From Cryphonectria parasitica EP155 (taxonomy: Eukaryota; Ascomycota; Sordariomycetes; Diaporthales; Cryphonectriaceae), in contig NW_024468916.1 in assembly GCF_011745365.1 (NCBI RefSeq), positions 2,277,630 to 2,341,629 on the forward strand: a stretch of 64,000 nucleotides of DNA, given 5' to 3'. Position 1 is the stretch's first letter, and each line of letters starts with the position of its first letter. The notes beneath the pieces were generated by a model. It was not told where the DNA came from and made no database searches. It worked only from the letters and a program-made list of their open reading frames with translations. The translations under genes were made by a program, and so were the position numbers. Below are positions 11,801 to 21,436 of this stretch, in pieces.

Positions 11801-12122
11801 GGCTCGCCTCGACCTTGGCACCCGCATGCTCCGGGCGGATGTTGTGCCCTTGTCGAAGAACTACACAGGCCCGACCACCGTCGTCGCCGGAACCACCATC
11901 GCAGGCAGTGTGTGGGGCTATCCGCTTGAGTATGTCAGCGGCCGCTATGACGGGTACGTCGTCTTCACCGGCCGGCTTTCAGATGGCACCGTGGTTCCCG
12001 AGGGGCGATATGCGCTGTACTTGCGGGCGTTGAGCATTTTTGGGGATCCAAATGAGGCCAACGATTGGCAGGGGATGACCAAGATTCCTTTCGATTTGAG
12101 GTACCAAAAGGTCAATCCTTAG
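8887..12122 (+). CDS. Secreted subtilisin-like serine protease (S8) with PA domain
   Basis: Large extracellular S8 endopeptidase, about 902 residues from six exons (8887-9015, 9080-9407, 9584-10017, 10182-10606, 10655-10975, 11051-12122), all in frame. It starts with a signal peptide (MRPAFITAAFMGTALAG) and an inhibitor-like propeptide. The catalytic triad is visible: Asp164 in GIVDTGVDYRHP, His214 in GHGTHVSGI and Ser545 in FSGTSMATPF. The oxyanion Asn is in LAAGNDGYSG. A protease-associated (PA) domain (around YAVLIRLGGCEPSVKARNAQ) is inserted between His and Ser, as in minor extracellular protease Vpr and pyrolysin-like subtilases. The C-terminal 350 residues look like Fn3-like beta-sandwiches. 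Many N-glycosylation sequons fit secretion. It opens a run of secretory-pathway genes. Likely role: degradation of external protein for nutrition or host interaction. Identity is secure; role is inferred. Confidence 0.95.
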
Positions 12123-13022
12123 AAGGCTCACTCCTATTGATCAGAGCCAGCGATTGTGATCAGCTTTTACCAAAGTGGAGGGTCTGGGGTTCCGGATAGT
12201 GTCATTTGTTTTTGTGGTGACAGATTCTGCAATCTGTATGTGTGTGCACGGCTCAGCGCAACCCAGCCTTGAGCCCTAGATGCAGACTCTTGGCAAACAC
12301 TCATTTATGATATTCAAGCTCCATTTACAGAGGTGTTCATCATCTGTGCATGATGGAGCATACCCCAAGCAGTATTACCATAGACAAGTTTTCTCCTCCT
12401 TCCATTTCATATTCTTTCCCCACTCCTTCTATTGAGTGAAGATAGCAATACGAATTGCTGCTTACTGTTGTTGCACAAACACAATGTGCCTCTCTTTCGC
12501 ATGCATTCCACAGATTGACTGGTCCTAAGCCAAGCTGTTCCATGCAGGAAGAGCAGGAGTCACAAATTCTTTTTTTTAACCTTTCGATGAAAGATTAGAG
12601 ATAGGAGACATCCCTTGAAACTTCACGTGCAAAGGCAGAACAAGAGGCAGCCGCTTTTCGAAGGAGCGCTGCATGTCCAATGACGAGCCCTCTCGTGGCG
12701 CCCACCTCTTGGCGCTTCCGGCCACCCCAAAGAAGCTCTGCATGCCAATCGTTCTTGCTTATGGACATCGAAGTCTTGCAACTACCTCCTCTCGAATCAA
12801 CAGAATGGTGAGAAGGTGCAGCGAGTGGAAGGATATCACCCCTCTACCTCTGCTCAAAGGGGCGCATGCACAAAGAAAAGTATGTTTTCGCTCTTTTTCG
12901 ATTCCACACCGGGCATGCACATCAGCCTTGATTGACAAGTACCAGAGACAGAATTCAACAACACCAGCCCAAGAAAGGAACCCTAAGAGCAGCGTCCCAG
13001 CACTACAGCCAACACTAGACTG
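12123..13022. other. Intergenic, subtilase to CAP gene
   Basis: No supportable gene. One open frame running to 13023 overlaps the start of the CAP gene but has no signal, repeats or family features. The stretch holds the protease 3' UTR and the CAP promoter. Confidence 0.55.
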
Positions 13023-13883
13023 ATGCACACGATCTCGGCTCTTGCAGGCCTCGTCGGCCTCACCACTGGCATCACCATCACCTTACCCCCGACCACAACC
13101 ATCACTTACGTCGTGACAGCCACACCCGTGATCGCATCCGACGCGCCGCAGTTCACCAACGATGCCGCCTTTACATCTGCCGTGCTGAACAGCACCAATT
13201 ATATCCGACAAGAGTTCGATGCCAACTCTGTCTCGTGGAACCAGACGCTCGCAGACTTCGCAGCGTCGTACCTGTTGTCGATGGGATCAGTGTCCCCCAG
13301 CAGTGGTTCCGAGTGCAATTTCTCTCATTCAGGTGGACCTTATGGTGAGAATTTGGCAATCGGTTGTGACGATGTGACAGGGTGTGTTGATTTATGTGAG
13401 TATGCGTGTCCTTTGACTGAGCTTCGTTCGCCCCCATTGCTTTGGGAGTGCTCTAGGCCCTGTACCAGTCTCATTACTCATAATTTCAGAAGTTTGCTGT
13501 CTTATTTATACAAAACTCTCATTATACCTCTGGGATGGATTCGAGGATTGAATCCTCAAAGCTAATGAACACCACATTATGCAGGGGCCGATGAGGTGAA
13601 GGAGTACAATTACAACAAGCCAGGCTTCAGTGAGCAGACGGGTCACTTCACTCAACTAGTCTGGAAGAACAGCACGACGGTGGGATGTGGAAGTCGTCTC
13701 TGCGGCACCAGAGGCTGGTTCCTCGTCTGCGAATACTGGCCGCGTGGGAATGTAGCCGGACAGTACAGTTCGGAGGTCGGCCGGCAGGTCAACGGGTCCA
13801 GCCTGATCAACGCTACGTCGTCGGGACGACTGTGGTACGCGGTCTGCCTGATATCCTTGACTGTGCTGTGGCTGACTTTTTGA
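13023..13883 (+). CDS. Secreted CAP/SCP (PR-1-like) protein with GPI-like tail
   Basis: Member of the CAP superfamily (PRY/PR-1/SCP-TAPS), secreted proteins that bind sterols and related lipids in yeast Pry homologues. Exons 13023-13395 and 13584-13883 join to about 223 residues. The start MHTISALAGLVGLTTG gives a signal peptide. CAP signatures are present: CNFSHSGGPYGENLA (the H and GEN region), TGHFTQLVWKNSTTVGCG (the HFTQLVWK block) and VCEYWPRGNVAGQY (CRISP-2 block). The intron splits the helix VDLWADEVKEYNY. The C terminus has small residues (NGSSLINATSSG) followed by a strongly hydrophobic 17-residue end, which suggests GPI anchoring to membrane or wall. Fungal PR-1-like proteins take part in lipid export and, in some pathogens, virulence; no such role can be read from sequence alone. 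Confidence 0.92.
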
Positions 13884-14625
13884 ACCAGGGTACCGAAATA
13901 TCACCATCGGCAGCCGGGCAAGATTTTCCGTAGAGTTATATTGTGAAAAGGAAGGAAGCCGCTGGTGTGACTTACCCTTGTGTGATGAACATTGTTTAGG
14001 CCATGGCTTGGCAACATTCATGGACTGTTTGGGACCTATTCTTCAGTGTTGGCATTTGGTATCCAATGTGCACAACCCTTTTGTTATTGTATTGTTACTT
14101 ATCATCCCAAGGCTATGAAAGCCGTTGGTCTTAATGATGTGGGCGGATGATTCATGTAAATAAATCTATTCAGATTAAGAGCCAGTCTGTTTATCTGAAA
14201 CTTCGGTTGACACTTTCGCGCGTAGAGAACGAAGATCCTGCGTTCCTTAAAGCAAAGATGGCGTGTGAAGTCATGTATCATGAACTTTTGAGAGCTGATA
14301 TATGGGTGGCCCAGACCAAATTTAACTTCTCTATACAGTTATGCACTCGAGCATTCTGTTCTCAAAAAGTCTTCTCAGTCCATTTTTCACAAGTCGATGA
14401 ATAAATATTCTAATAAGAATGGTGAAGCAGGAGAATACTATCAAAGATAGTCAACAGATGACATGTGAGCCGACGCACGTTGCTCTCAAAGGCTCCTTAG
14501 TAGTGAAGGATTGACTTTTTGTATCTAATCTACCGTAGCTGACATTGAATAGAGAAAAAAAGAAGTGAGAACTTTCGATAGGCCCTCCTCTATTTTTTTT
14601 CCGGCTCGGCTTTCTTTCCTTTTGC
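13884..14625. other. Convergent 3' intergenic region
   Basis: Between the ends of the CAP and BYS1-type genes. It contains an AATAAA-like signal near 14157-14163 and AT-rich 3'-UTR-like sequence. I see no gene. Confidence 0.5.
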
Positions 14626-15536
14626 TCACTCAGAAGCATCCACCTTGTCGTCCTCGAGGTCGTAAAACGCAACGTACCCCTTCTCTCTCAAGCCGCAGCT
14701 CTCCTGGCACTTGGCATCTGTATCCCAGTCGGGCTTGTCAAGATCCCACTGCTTGTCCTGCCACTCGATCGAGTCTCCGCCCGTAGCGTCCTCATCACGG
14801 CCGTTGAGTCTCTTAGATGGTGGGTGGTAGGGTGGGCGGTAGGGTGGCGGGCTAGGTGGGTATGGAGGAGGGTCATAAGGAGGTCTGGGAGGATATTTAG
14901 GAGGAGGAGGAGGATAATAATGCTCTGGTGGTGGTATATAAGGTGGATAAGGTCTAGGGGGCGGTCCCGGTGGTGGCCCATAACCTCCCGCGCAGAGGAT
15001 GAGATACAGATCTTCCTTGGCACTGCAGCACTTCTTGTCATAATCATCGGTGCCGCAACCTGTCATCATATAACGTTAGCATTTGGGTCTTGATGATGAT
15101 GACCACCAACAGCCAGGAAGGGGAAAGACTTGCCATCCACCAGAATCTCCTTGGGGCATTGAGCATCCTCGCTCTTGAGGACGAGCTTGTGACCCGCGAA
15201 CGGATGTCCATACTTGTCGTAGAGATCATAGAAGACGTTCCCGTAGTCGTCCAGCTTGTAGTAGAAGACGAGCTTGTCACAGTCTTCGTAGTAGTCTGCC
15301 TCCTCCTTGACAATCTCCAGGGCGACGCCGCCACCCTTGCTGAACTCCTCGCAGTACTCCTCACCGCACCCAATCTTGAAGGGGCCGTCCGTGTTCCAGG
15401 CGACGGACCAGAGGAAGACGTCGTAGGGACACTTGTTGATCACCTTGGCGTGGCCGCGGTAGCCATAGTTACCACCAGCGGAGACGCCTGTCGCGGCTGT
15501 GACGAGGCCCGCGAGGGCATATTTGACGATATGCAT
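14626..15536 (-). CDS. BYS1-domain secreted protein with Pro/Tyr-rich extension
   Basis: Secreted thaumatin-like protein of the BYS1 family (named from a Blastomyces yeast-phase protein); biochemical function unknown. It begins with a signal peptide (MHIVKYALAGLVTAATGVSAG). The domain shows GHAKVINKCPYDVFLWSVAW, a GGGVALEI strand, KLVFYYKLDDYGNVFYDLYD and HKLVL with conserved Cys. Exon 2 begins at 15059 and supplies further Cys (GCGTDDYDKKCC). Two in-frame donors exist: GT at 15106 (47-nt intron, 287 residues) or a consensus GC donor, G|GCAAGT, at 15133 (74-nt intron, 278 residues). After the domain come about 55 residues dominated by Pro and Tyr (PPY, PPPEHYYPPPPP), extensin-like, then an acidic tail with Cys and a CGLREKGYV motif. 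Family members usually end after the domain, so the tail is unusual. Confidence 0.85.
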
Positions 15537-17584
15537 TATTGAAAACTTCTTTTCTGTGATTAGGCCAACTTAGAAAATCATGCTGGTAGAAGAAGTTTGC
15601 ATGATGATCATGCTTTGATTGAAGAAGAAAAGAGATTTCAAGGACTGGAGGTGGCTTGGAGGAGATGTGCGCTTTTATATCACCAACCGCCTTCTCAGTT
15701 TCTCTCTTTTTCTTCAGCTTAACACATACCAACGCCTCTTGGAAGCCTCTCCAACTCCTCCAATATCAACACGCATCACCATTATCGTCCTTTTTCCACA
15801 ATTTCTGCTCCAGAATCTCTCCAAGTGGCGAGATCGTGATCCAAAGCTGAGAGATTTGTTGGGAGTCATGCTGGAGGCTGTCCGAATGCGGCCGCAGGAA
15901 GTAGGGGCCTGTTGAGTGATACTATTCCGTACCTCGTCGTCATTTTCTAGCCCATGAGGGTAACATCTTAACGGATTAGAGGCTCTGGGGCCACGAGCTG
16001 AAAAACAAGGTTCAAGACTTGTATTCACAGTTTCGTCCGCTCCAAATGCTCGTTAGAGGATGGAGATGGAGATATGCCCAGAATTTCTACCCAATAGAAA
16101 ACCATGGTAGCCATCTCACGGTAGAATGACCAAGAAAGATAACAGGTTTCGATGTGCCCACTGCTGTTCATGAAATGTGGATTCAGCTTTCGAAGATTAG
16201 CACTTCAGCATCATTCGATATCCCACCCAACCCGGTCCAGCGCAATTGTAACTCGTATTTCCCTCACACGTCCAGCTGAGCTGGGTAATTTAGTCCCAGG
16301 GCTGAATATTCTGTACCAGGGCCTGAGCGTCAAGGCGCCGCCCGTCGCAAAACGCATGCGGATGGTCTGATGCGGCTCTCTTCTCCCTTAAGGCTCTCCT
16401 AGGTGCTGTGATGTATGTGGATATTGTGTTTGACAAGCCTTTTATTTTTGAAGCTATGACACAAAGTTTGAGATATGTGATCAGATGGACAAGGTGGAGG
16501 AAATGATGGAGGTTTAGCAATCGAATCAAGCCAGGATAAGGCTTGCGGCCTGGGATCCAGGCAGTCTTTATGCGTGTAAGTGGCCAAGCCAGGCACTTAA
16601 GATTATGTCAGTTTGACAGGCTATTCAGATATATTCAAGCTTGCCCTACCGGCACTTGAGCTGTGATTAGGCAGTTAGTAGAGACATTGTTCGAAGTAAA
16701 GAGCAAGGAATAAGGTGCAGTACTTACAAATGCATTTCCTACACTTAGCTTGACTAGAGAATTTCCCCTTCTCAACATTGTCAACGTGGGCGACCTTTAT
16801 TCTCATTGCTGGAGATGGTGATCCCATCTTCACTAAAAGTATCCTTATGGAATAGTGATCACTCAGAGGGGAGGGAGGGGTGGTTGGCCTAACAGATGGA
16901 ACACAACACTTGCACAATTAGAAGAGACCGCAAAGCAGAAAAGTCTGGTGTTACACAGGTCATACTTCAGCGATGTAGCCGGATTTAATGCGAGAAATCT
17001 AGTGTCTTATCCGCGCGTTCGTCATGTTTCGTGATATTGCTAATTTCTACCCACAACGCTCGTGCAATTGTAAGACTGCTAATGCCGCGTGCGGCTTCTA
17101 GCTGGATACGTGGAATTGCTGACATGTGAACGTTTTCGAGAAAGTATATTCTTCAGGGGGAGGCTTCAGGATGCATGGCATCTATCTCCAGGGGTCTGGC
17201 CAATACCAAAGTGGTGATGCAATCGAAGGGCGGGAAAGCTAAAATGGCCACCACCGGCTCATCTTCACCCGTCCCGCCCGGAGGTCCACAACATCCAAGC
17301 TTCCCTCCACCACTCAATGATGTTTTTGTGATGACGAGAACGCTTTTCCTTCGTTCGTCATGGATCTGCTTTCGTCCAACATGCTGTTTGGGGTATGATG
17401 CACCTGGGGGCCAGTGCTTAGGAAATGACCTGATCCCATCGTTTTCTTTGACCTCGTTTGGAGATCACTGAGTTCTAGTAACGTTGCTCGACCAATTTGC
17501 AGTGAACGAGATACGAAGAAAGCAAAAGGACTACCGAGTAGCCGCAGCACAGCATCGCAGTAAACTACCTCGCCTCAAGCAGAT
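15537..17584. other. Divergent intergenic region
   Basis: Two kilobases between the BYS1-type gene (minus) and the small protein gene (plus). I found no gene; open frames on both strands are short and unconserved in look. It presumably holds both promoters. Confidence 0.5.
15673..15679 (-). promoter_or_regulatory. TATA box for the BYS1-type gene
   Basis: TATAAAA on the minus strand, about 137 bp upstream of the ATG at 15536. Confidence 0.5.
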
Positions 17585-17993
17585 ATGCCGTCATCCAAGG
17601 GGAAGCCTACCGATCCTGAGCTGCGCGAGCAGCTGAAAGAGGGTGAGCAAGATCATTGGGCGGTATCGCAACGGTTTCAGCAGACTACTAATCATCAATC
17701 ATCATCGTTCCCAACAGATATCAAGAGCCAGCCGAACAAGTCCGGTGGAGGCGAGGGCCAGTGGTCTGCATGGAAGGTGAGGTCCAGGACCAGGCATCCA
17801 TTCCCAGTGTCTCTCCCGAACGAGACGCTTTTTAGGACAATCAATTGACAGTATCCAGGCCACGAAGCTCGCCAAGGAATACGAGAAGCAGGGGGGTGGA
17901 TATGAGAATGAGGCTGGGTCGAAGAATGAGCCCAAGAAAGGTGAACCGGAACCCAAGAGTAACAGCAAGAAGAAGTCGGAAACCGATAGTTGA
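17585..17993 (+). CDS. Small conserved-looking hydrophilic protein (83 aa)
   Basis: Function unknown. Three exons, 17585-17642, 17718-17776 and 17859-17993, join in frame to 83 residues. It starts MPSSKGKPTDPELREQLKED, continues with KSGGGEGQWSAWKATKLAKE and ends in a Lys/Glu/Ser-rich tail (EPKSNSKKKSETDS). The central block around GQWSAWK then KLAKEYEKQGGGYEN looks constrained, and I believe similar small proteins occur widely in ascomycetes, but I cannot name a family. No signal peptide or membrane segment; likely cytosolic or nuclear and partly disordered. Both introns have good donors (gtgagc, gtgagg) and cag acceptors. No long open frame runs through this gene, so an automated call could miss it. 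Confidence 0.72.
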
Positions 17994-18188
17994 TTCCTCA
18001 TTTTGAAGGAAGAGGAGGTTCGAATTATTCCTCAGCTAGACAAGACCCAAACGCTTTCCAAGATCCAAAACGCCCGCCCATGTAATGCCAATGTCTGTGA
18101 CAAGCTACTTGTCATGGTCATCTGAAGGAAAGACTATGTTGCCCGTCTCTCTTGTCATCATTGCCAACAGTCGGTGGCCGTGACGCGT

Positions 18189-19420
18189 TCACTGATCCTG
18201 CGGCCATACCTCCATCATATCGAGCCATTCCAGCGCAAAGGCCGTGGTGATCTTGGCCCAGTCCCTCGTTGTAGCCATGTCCAGATGGGCGCCATCGTCC
18301 TTCATCGTATGCCATACCCATGGGAACGGCGACGGGATCAAGTGTAGGATCTCGACACCACGGGCCATGAAGGGGACATGATCGTCACCCACGTGTGCCG
18401 TTCGAAAGTCAGTGGACTTCTTATCTGCATCAGGAAGAAAAGGAGCTTGTGGGTTGGATTCCAGGAGACCAAGGTCCCGCATGCGCTTCTCAAGTTTCGC
18501 CATCGCGCGGTATGCCCAGTGTGTCGGCAGGAAGTAGGATGGTATGTGCGGGTCCGAGGTACCGAGGAGATCGAGGAGAACAAAGAGGCTGATCTGGTTC
18601 AATCGGTTAGGGAAGTTGGCGGCGGCCATCGTCGGCTCGTTCTCCCATGCCTCTGCCAGAGCTCTGTTGTGGGCAAGTGTTAGCAACCTTCGTCTTTTGT
18701 CCCCGCCCGTTACACCCTGGGGCCAGTCATCACCACTGCCTACCTCGCGCCATAGACCGAGTCCGTGTCTGTCCAGGACACGAAGGCCTCCTCGCCGTCC
18801 AGCAGCACGATCTGGACCCCCATATCCATCGGTGGGGTGCCGCCCAGCTCGCCCAGGGCCACCATCTCGTCGTGCATCTGGGTGAGGTACTTGTCTATAC
18901 TCCTGGCAACATGCATCAGCACCGCGCACGGCACAGCACTATCGGTGGCGCCGATGAAGCCCTCGGGCGTCAGCTTGCTGTCAAAGTGCGCCACCAGCGT
19001 CAGCAGGTTCGCCTGCCCGACCTTGGTCCACGGCGGCTCCCGTTTGAAGATGATGTTACGGAACGGCACGTCCTGCGAGCCGGTCGCAGGCGTCTTGGAG
19101 GTAGAGTTGTTCCAGTCAATGGTCCACCGGGGGAGCTCGCGCTGGAAGAAGTCGACAAAGTGCTGCTGCACCTTCTGGGAGCCCTCCGAGTTTGGAACCC
19201 GTGGAATGAGGATCGGGGCCAGCAGGGCGCCATTGTCAATGTCGAAGTCGGCGCCGGGCCCTGGGACGGCGCGCAGGAAGCTGTCGGACAGAGGTTTATA
19301 GGCGGCTGCGTCCCCAAGCAGGAGCAGGAGGAAGACGAGGAGGAGGCAGAGGGAGGAGGAGGGGAGGAGGGATTGGGCCAGCTTGGAGGGGAGCTGGCCC
19401 ATCCGGGGCAGATGGCTCAT
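18189..19420 (-). CDS. Glutaminyl-peptide cyclotransferase (M28-type)
   Basis: Zinc enzyme that converts N-terminal Gln (or Glu) of proteins to pyroglutamate in the secretory pathway. Exons 19420-18744 and 18663-18189 give about 383 residues. The frame is open further upstream to 19681, but I start at 19420 because MSHLPRMGQLPSKLA leads straight into a strong hydrophobic signal or anchor (LCLLLVFLLLLLGDAAA). Family motifs appear in order: LVAHFDSKLTPEGFIGATDS (zinc Asp), QIVLLDGEEAF (zinc and catalytic Glu), DSVYGARALAEAW split by the intron, LFVLLDLLGTSDP, and WVWHTMKDD (zinc His). These are hallmarks of the animal/fungal QC group related to M28 peptidases. It sits among secreted-protein genes whose products could be clients. 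Confidence 0.92.
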
Positions 19421-20373
19421 GATCTCGGCGGATGTCGAAGGGCTGTCGGCGATGTCATGCTCATGCTGCCAACAAAAATTCCTTTGACGGAGCGAATTAA
19501 CAACAATGTGATTGTTGAGTTGGCATGACAATTCTGGACTGTGATTGGGAATCCTCACAGTGGCAGACTGGGTCAGGAACTGCCACCTCAACCGCAACTG
19601 TACCGACCTGGCTTCTGGAACGCGACACACCCACTCACGTACCCTGAGCCCCTGCTCCACTGTGCTACTGTCGTGTCTCATGTTTTAGCCGGGGGGGGGG
19701 GGTTGAACGGCTAAAAGTGGGACGGACAGGGCCATTCACTGTGCAGTCATGACATTACAGCGGGTGAATGGTCCCACCACAGTGCTGTGGGGGTGCTAGC
19801 TGCATCCTGCCCTGCGTTAGCCTGCATGCAACGAGCAGCACTGTACATACTATGGTTCAAGCCTAACACTTTACTCCCCCTCTTACATCGGATTTGCTCC
19901 TCTGAACTTGTGAGTAACGACCTACGATACCAGCAAGGCTTCGTCCGTATAGCTTCAAAGCCATACCGCTTTGGCAAAGACAATGCTGGAAGATACACAT
20001 CATCTTCCTTATCGAGGACTGACTAGGTCATAAATACATTCCAAACAGAAGTGACGGAGACTCTGGCACATGCGGAAGAAGTAATACTCTCTACTGTTTC
20101 ATTGCTAGAACGACAGAGATGCACTTTTCCTTCCCAGGGACAAACAATATTGTTAAAATAAGCGTTAATTCATACTTGGAGAAAGTTTTTGGTGCAGAGT
20201 TGTTCTCGGGCTATCTGCGTGTCCATCGCCATAACCTGTCAACTATAGCAAACCAACGATCCGTCCATGAGTAGATGGGAACAAGATTCAAAACGTTCTC
20301 ATCCACCCAACTAGATCCGTTATTGTACTGATGCCAGAACAGTATCATCCCATCAACCAGGTCAACCAAACCA
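19421..20373. other. Intergenic, QC to Asn/Ala-rich gene
   Basis: The QC promoter and the 3' flank of the next gene. Includes a poly-G run near 19689-19702. I see no gene. Confidence 0.5.
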
Positions 20374-21436
20374 TCAGTTGTTAGCATTCTTGTTGCGCCC
20401 ATTGCCTTTGGCAGCGTTAGCATTGGCGTTAGCATTCGCATTGGCATTGGCGTTGGCGTTGTTGTTGTTGTTGTTGTTATTATTGTTGTTGTTGTTGTTG
20501 TTTGCCTGTGCAGCGCCAGTCTCAGTGGCCTGGGCTGCTGCAGCAGTACCTGTCAGCGCACCAGGACCGAGCTCGACTGCAGACTGAGCAGCGGCGGCTG
20601 CCGCGAGACCAGCGGACCCGTTGCTGGCGGCCGCGTTGATGGTGCCAGATGCGTCGTTCCCTCCGGCAGCCGTAGCGCCGTTGTTGTTGTTGTTGTTGTT
20701 GTTATTGTTGGCATTGGCGTTGGCGTTGTTGGCGCCATTATTGGCTCCCTTGTTACCTCTGAAATTTTGAGCAAGAGAACACGTCAGTATCGCGGGAAAA
20801 GGGCCCAGGGGAAGGTCAAGGATGGGCAGGAGAGACTCACCCTTTGGGGGTACGCTCCTCGATGCCGGCCTCGGGCTCGCGCTCTTTCAAAACACCAGAA
20901 AGGAGGGAGGCAATGCCACCCTGCTGCGCAGCCGCGCCGGCGGCGCCGGTAGCGCCAGCCCCGGCAGCACCAGCTCCGCCAAGGTCGCCCACGAGACTGC
21001 GAGAGGACAAGTCAGTCAATGCATACTCTATGACATGGCAAGAATTCAAGTTCTCTTAAGAAAGGGTAGGAGACAAACCCTTGGAGGAGTTGGGAGATCT
21101 GATCGGCGCCAGCACCCTGCTGCGCTGCGGCATTAACATTGGCAGCACCGGCAGCGTTGGCAGCATTGGCTCCCTGGCCAGCGGTGGCGGCGGCAGCAGT
21201 GGCATTGCTCGCCGCAGCACCTTGAAGTTTTTATGCGTTAGCTAACGTGCCTGCAGACACGAATGGGGAAAGATTATTAACTCACCGGCAGCAGCGTGGT
21301 GCTTCTTTGGCTCGCGAACAAGAACGCCACCGACGACACCACGGATCTCGTTCTGGGGGTTTTCACCGGTGGGCATGGAGGCCACATAGCCGGCACCAGC
21401 CGCGATGAGGAGGAGGATGTTTCCCAGGTTCTTCAT
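20374..21436 (-). CDS. Secreted Asn/Ala/Gly-rich low-complexity protein
   Basis: Function unknown. Four exons, 21436-21286, 21220-21079, 20996-20841 and 20758-20374, all in frame, give about 277 residues. The start MKNLGNILLLIAAGAGYVAS is a signal peptide. A short conserved-looking stretch follows (NEIRGVVGGVLVREPKKHH). The rest is Ala/Gly/Asn-rich: SLLSGVLKEREPEAGIEER is the only other informative segment. The last exon holds a run of 10 Asn, an Ala-rich middle, a run of 15 Asn, then a long Asn-Ala dipeptide repeat ending GNGRNKNANN. These runs come from gtt and gcattg-type repeats on the plus strand and should vary in length between strains. The product is probably a cell-wall or extracellular protein. 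Because the coding exons have few ATG codons, the gene is easy to overlook. Confidence 0.75.
20416..20502 (-). repeat. Asn-Ala / poly-Asn coding microsatellite
   Basis: Hexanucleotide Asn-Ala units run into 15 Asn codons (aac with two aat). A second tract of 10 Asn codons lies at 20680-20709. Both are within the Asn/Ala-rich protein gene and in frame. Confidence 0.85.

Noticed and set aside
18647..19528. 293-codon plus-strand frame
   Set aside because: Antisense of the glutaminyl cyclase, whose zinc and catalytic motifs are clear on the minus strand.
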